Shown here one piece after another: positions 61,223 to 64,000 of a stretch of 64,000 nucleotides of DNA (position 1 is the first letter of the stretch; the number at the start of each line of letters is the position of its first letter). The translations under genes were made by a program, and so were the position numbers. The notes beneath the pieces were generated by a model. That model was not told where the DNA came from, ran no database searches, and saw only the letters and a list, made by a program, of their open reading frames with translations. Origin of the DNA: Pseudomonas sp. NFACC02 (GTDB lineage Bacteria; Pseudomonadota; Gammaproteobacteria; Pseudomonadales; Pseudomonadaceae); the NCBI RefSeq assembly GCF_900110765.1, contig NZ_FOEO01000006.1:1-64000 (forward strand). The letters run 5' to 3'.

Positions 61223-62080
61223 ATGGCTTTAGGCGTAAACACCAACGTAGCTTCCCTGGCTGTTCAGAAGAACCTGAGCCGCGCTTCGGACGCACTGTCG
61301 ACTTCGATGACCCGTCTGTCTTCCGGTCTGAAAATCAACAGCGCCAAAGACGACGCCGCCGGCCTGCAGATCGCTACCCGCGAAACTGCGCAAATCCGTG
61401 GTCAGACCGTAGCAATCAAGAACGCCAACGACGGTATCTCGATGGCTCAGACCGCTGAAGGCGCTCTGCAAGAGTCGACCAACATTCTGCAGCGTATGCG
61501 TGAACTGGCCGTTCAGGCACGAAACGATACAAACAGCACCGCTGACCGTACCGCTCTGAACGCCGAATTCGGCCAAATGTCGGACGAACTGACCCGTATC
61601 TCCGCTTCGACCAACCTCAACGGCAAAAACCTGCTGGACGGTTCGGCTGGCACCATGACCCTGCAAGTCGGTTCGAGCACTGGCTCGGCCAACCGTATCG
61701 ATCTGGTCCTGAGCTCGAAGTTCGACGCCACTTCCCTGTCCGTAGCAAGCGGCTCGGTAGCGATCACAGGTACTGCAGGTAGCGCCGGTACTGCTTCTGC
61801 CAACATCGACAACGCGATCACTGCGATCGACGCCGCTCTGGCATCGATCAACGCCACTCGTGCAAACCTCGGTGCTGCGCAAAACCGTCTGACCAGCACG
61901 ATCTCCAACCTGCAAAACGTCAACGAAAACGCCACCGCTGCACTGGGTCGTATTCAAGACACCGACTTCGCCGCTGAAACCGCTAACCTGACCAAGCAGC
62001 AGACTCTGCAACAGGCTTCCACTTCTGTTCTGGCCCAGGCTAACCAACTGCCATCCGCTGTACTGAAACTGCTTCAGTAA
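61223..62080 (+). CDS. fliC2: Flagellin FliC2 (short, canonical)
   Basis: A 285-residue flagellin, near the usual Pseudomonas short type. The N-terminal D0/D1 part has [20 protein letters not shown] and the flg22 core [14 protein letters not shown]; the TLR5-type segment [16 protein letters not shown] is intact. The C-terminal part ends [18 protein letters not shown]. The short centre (about residues 165-200) is rich in Ser, Thr, Gly and Ala, giving possible O-glycosylation sites. Codons are strongly biased to CTG, AAC, ACC, GCT and CGT, as in very highly expressed genes, so it is probably the major filament protein. Two FliA-type promoters precede it. Confidence 0.96.
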   Translation: MALGVNTNVASLAVQKNLSRASDALSTSMTRLSSGLKINSAKDDAAGLQIATRETAQIRGQTVAIKNANDGISMAQTAEGALQESTNILQRMRELAVQARNDTNSTADRTALNAEFGQMSDELTRISASTNLNGKNLLDGSAGTMTLQVGSSTGSANRIDLVLSSKFDATSLSVASGSVAITGTAGSAGTASANIDNAITAIDAALASINATRANLGAAQNRLTSTISNLQNVNENATAALGRIQDTDFAAETANLTKQQTLQQASTSVLAQANQLPSAVLKLLQ

Positions 62081-62098
62081 TATCGGTCAGTGAGTTTT

Positions 62099-62135
62099 GG
62101 CGGGGGAGTGTGCTTGCGTACTCCTCCGCCTTTTT
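62099..62135 (+). terminator. Intrinsic terminator after fliC2
   Basis: GGCGGGGGAGT (62099-62109) pairs with ACTCCTCCGCC (62120-62130, one G-T), followed by TTTTT. flaG begins 20 bases later and so may be read mostly by readthrough. Confidence 0.88.
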
Positions 62136-62155
62136 ACTTTGAGAGGTGAGTGGGC

Positions 62156-62545
62156 ATGGATATCAGCAATCGGTTGAACCTGTCTTATTCAGCGGTACAG
62201 CCAGTGCAATCGGTGCCAGTGGTAGCTGATAAGCAGGCCGTGGCACCTCAAGTCGTTGCTGCACCTGCCGCTGAGGGCAAGTCGGAAACGGCGACGAGTA
62301 AAGACTCCAATCCCGATAAGGGGTCCAAGGATTTGAAAGCTGCCGTTCAGGAAATGGAAAGGTTCTTCCAGTCGGTTCGACGTAATCTTGAGTTCTCCAT
62401 CGACGAAGGGTCGGGGCAGGTTGTCGTGAAGGTGATTGCCACTGAGACAGGCGAAGTGGTGCGACAATTGCCGTCTGCCGAAGCGCTGAAGATTGCCGAC
62501 AGTCTGAAAAATGCAAACAGTCTGTTGTTCGACGCAAAAGTTTAA
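62156..62545 (+). CDS. flaG: FlaG-family flagellar protein
   Basis: A 129-residue protein: low-complexity N-terminal half rich in Val, Ala, Pro and Lys, then the FlaG domain (about residues 55-129; VQEMERFFQSVRRNLEFSID, VVKVIATETGEVVRQLPSAE). FlaG influences filament length and flagellin export. GAGGTGAG lies 5 bases before the ATG at 62156; an in-frame GTG at 62150 is less likely. It lies in the usual fliC-flaG-fliD order. Confidence 0.93.
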   Translation: MDISNRLNLSYSAVQPVQSVPVVADKQAVAPQVVAAPAAEGKSETATSKDSNPDKGSKDLKAAVQEMERFFQSVRRNLEFSIDEGSGQVVVKVIATETGEVVRQLPSAEALKIADSLKNANSLLFDAKV

Positions 62546-62622
62546 CTGGCATGAAACGTGAACGCGGTTCTCTCGACCGTCAAAATGGTCAAAAGACCGA
62601 CTAACCCTGGAAGGAGACTCAA

Positions 62623-64000
62623 ATGGCTAGTCCAATTACCCCGTCAACAGGTCTGGGATCTGGCTTGGCTATCGGGGATATCGTGACCGCACTGGTCAAC
62701 GCCGATAAGTTGGCAAAGCAGACACAGATCACGACGCAGACCAAACTGGTCACCACCAAACTGTCCGGTATCGGTACGCTGCAATCGGCGCTATCGTCTT
62801 TCCAGGCGCTTATCAAACCCGCGGCTGGCGCCACCAGCAAACTTGACTTCGCCGGTTATGCCGCCAAGTCCTCTGACGAAACCAAGGTCACCGTTACGTC
62901 CGACAACAGTGCGGTTCCGGGTAACTACACCGTCAAGGTCAACAAGCTGGCCACCAGCTCCAGTGTGGCGACCGCTGCATTTTCTGGCGGCTCTGACAGT
63001 GCTATTCCGAGTGGCAATCTGACCGTCACTCAAAATGGCATTTCCAAGAGCTACACCATCCCGACCGGCGCAACACTGGCCTCCGTCGCCAAGCAGATCA
63101 ACGCCGACACCAAGACCACCAACATCAGCGCCAACATCATCACCGACGCCAACGGTTCACGTCTGGTGCTGGGCTCGACCACGACCGGTGAAGGGTCGGA
63201 TATCACCACCAGCAGCGATATCACCGGCTTCACCATCAACTCGGGTGTGAAGATCGACACGACGTCAGCGACCTCTGCCGGTTATATCGGTAACCCGCCG
63301 GGCAACGCGAGCGTCGATATCAACGGCTTCAACGTGAGCAGCAAGAGCAATACGCTCGACAAGACACTCGGCGGCGTCTCGCTGCAGTTGGTGGCTGAGG
63401 GTACGCAAACCACGACTGTCAGCGTCTCGACCAACACTGACGGGCTGAAGGCGTCCTTGCAGGCGTTTATCGACTCTTACAACGCCGTGGTCAAGGCTAT
63501 TTCCGCGGTGAGCAAGGCCACCGTCAGCGATACTCCGGACCCTAAGACCGGAGCGACCGTCACCCCGGCGGCCCTGACGGGCGATTCGATGCCTCGTTCG
63601 ATTCTGTCGGCGATGCGAAACGAGCTCGTGACAACCGGCGCCGAGGGTAATCTTTCAGTGCTGTCGCAGTTGGGCATTACCACGACTCAGGGAGACGGGA
63701 TCCTGTCGCTTGATGCCACCAAGTTCAGCGCGGCCATGGACAAGGGCCTGGCTGGCGATGTGCAGCAGTTGTTCAGCGGCACCGGCGACGGTTCCAACGG
63801 ACTGATTGCCCGTATGAACGCCGCCATCACGCCCTATACGCAGACAGGTGGCATTTTTGACACGCGTACCAAGAGCCTGAACCAGCAGCAGAGCGATCTG
63901 CAGGACCAGCAGACCGCGCTGGACTTGCGGGTCACCAGCCTGACCGCCACCCTGACCGCCAAGTACAACGCCATGGACTTGTTGGTAGGGCAGCTCAAGG
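62623..64000 (+). CDS. fliD: Flagellar hook-associated protein 2 FliD (filament cap), 3' end missing
   Basis: Open from ATG 62623 (AAGGAGA in front) to the window end, 459 codons, no stop reached. The N-terminal FliD_N region starts MASPITPSTGLGSGLAIGDI; the central D2/D3 part is Ser/Thr/Gly-rich; the FliD_C region contains LQAFIDSYNAVVKAIS and the coiled-coil segment near the end (TKSLNQQQSDLQDQQTALD, later YNAMDLLVGQL). FliD caps the filament and guides flagellin folding. From the conserved C-terminus only some 10-20 residues appear to be missing. Confidence 0.96.
   Translation, partial: MASPITPSTGLGSGLAIGDIVTALVNADKLAKQTQITTQTKLVTTKLSGIGTLQSALSSFQALIKPAAGATSKLDFAGYAAKSSDETKVTVTSDNSAVPGNYTVKVNKLATSSSVATAAFSGGSDSAIPSGNLTVTQNGISKSYTIPTGATLASVAKQINADTKTTNISANIITDANGSRLVLGSTTTGEGSDITTSSDITGFTINSGVKIDTTSATSAGYIGNPPGNASVDINGFNVSSKSNTLDKTLGGVSLQLVAEGTQTTTVSVSTNTDGLKASLQAFIDSYNAVVKAISAVSKATVSDTPDPKTGATVTPAALTGDSMPRSILSAMRNELVTTGAEGNLSVLSQLGITTTQGDGILSLDATKFSAAMDKGLAGDVQQLFSGTGDGSNGLIARMNAAITPYTQTGGIFDTRTKSLNQQQSDLQDQQTALDLRVTSLTATLTAKYNAMDLLVGQLK

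Overview
The window is from a Pseudomonas chromosome (fluorescens/syringae side of the genus). The 5S rRNA sequence, the order flgA-cheV-cheR-flgBCDE, the GTAGGAGCGCGCTTGCCCGCGA-like REP repeats, near-consensus RpoN (sigma54) and FliA (sigma28) promoters and the high-GC codon use all fit. Species cannot be fixed from the sequence alone.

Layout. 1-406: 3' end of a 23S rRNA gene, a 5S gene and the rRNA terminator. 734-4253: a secreted YCF48-like beta-propeller protein and an RND/MMPL exporter. 4429-7693: a divergent locus of 3-hydroxyacyl-CoA dehydrogenase, thiolase and an AraC-type regulator. 7710-13725 (minus strand): a first sugar/glycosylation cluster, in transcription order a VioA-like sugar aminotransferase, a methyltransferase, a left-handed beta-helix acyltransferase and a giant multidomain glycosyltransferase. 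13971-16826: a glutamine-synthetase-family ligase and an MFS transporter. 16977-38290: early and middle flagellar genes, with ycgR, flgN, flgM and flgA on the minus strand and cheV, cheR, flgBCDE, a second larger flgE-like gene and flgFGHIJKL on the plus strand. This block is interrupted at 21.5-22.4 kb and 27.8-29.2 kb by arrays of REP elements and composite repeats. 38405-59599: a large flagellin glycosylation island. 59928-64000: two different flagellin genes, flaG and most of fliD.

How the genes work together. The island encodes two activated-sugar routes. RfbF, RfbG, an RfbC-like epimerase, a sugar C-methyltransferase and an SDR reductase should give a CDP-linked branched 6-deoxyhexose (inferred). 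PseB, PseC, a Pse-associated methylase, PseF, a PseG-PseH fusion and PseI should give CMP-pseudaminic acid. Consumers are three very large GT2-type glycosyltransferases (one in the first cluster, two in the island) and a Maf/DUF115 motility accessory factor. A ketoacyl-ACP synthase III and two beta-helix acyltransferases suggest acyl decoration of the sugars. Flagellins FliC1 and FliC2, directly downstream, are the likely glycan acceptors.

Regulation follows the Pseudomonas flagellar hierarchy. Near-perfect RpoN -24/-12 sites precede flgA, flgB and flgF. FliA sites precede flgM, fliC1 and fliC2, the last having two in tandem.

Most noteworthy: the large hook-like protein with an internally duplicated domain; the combination of CDP-branched-sugar and pseudaminic acid pathways with three paralogous giant transferases; paired flagellins with different flg22 epitopes; an RpoN site that places flgA's transcription start on its start codon; and roughly 520-bp tandem composite repeats inside the flagellar cluster.
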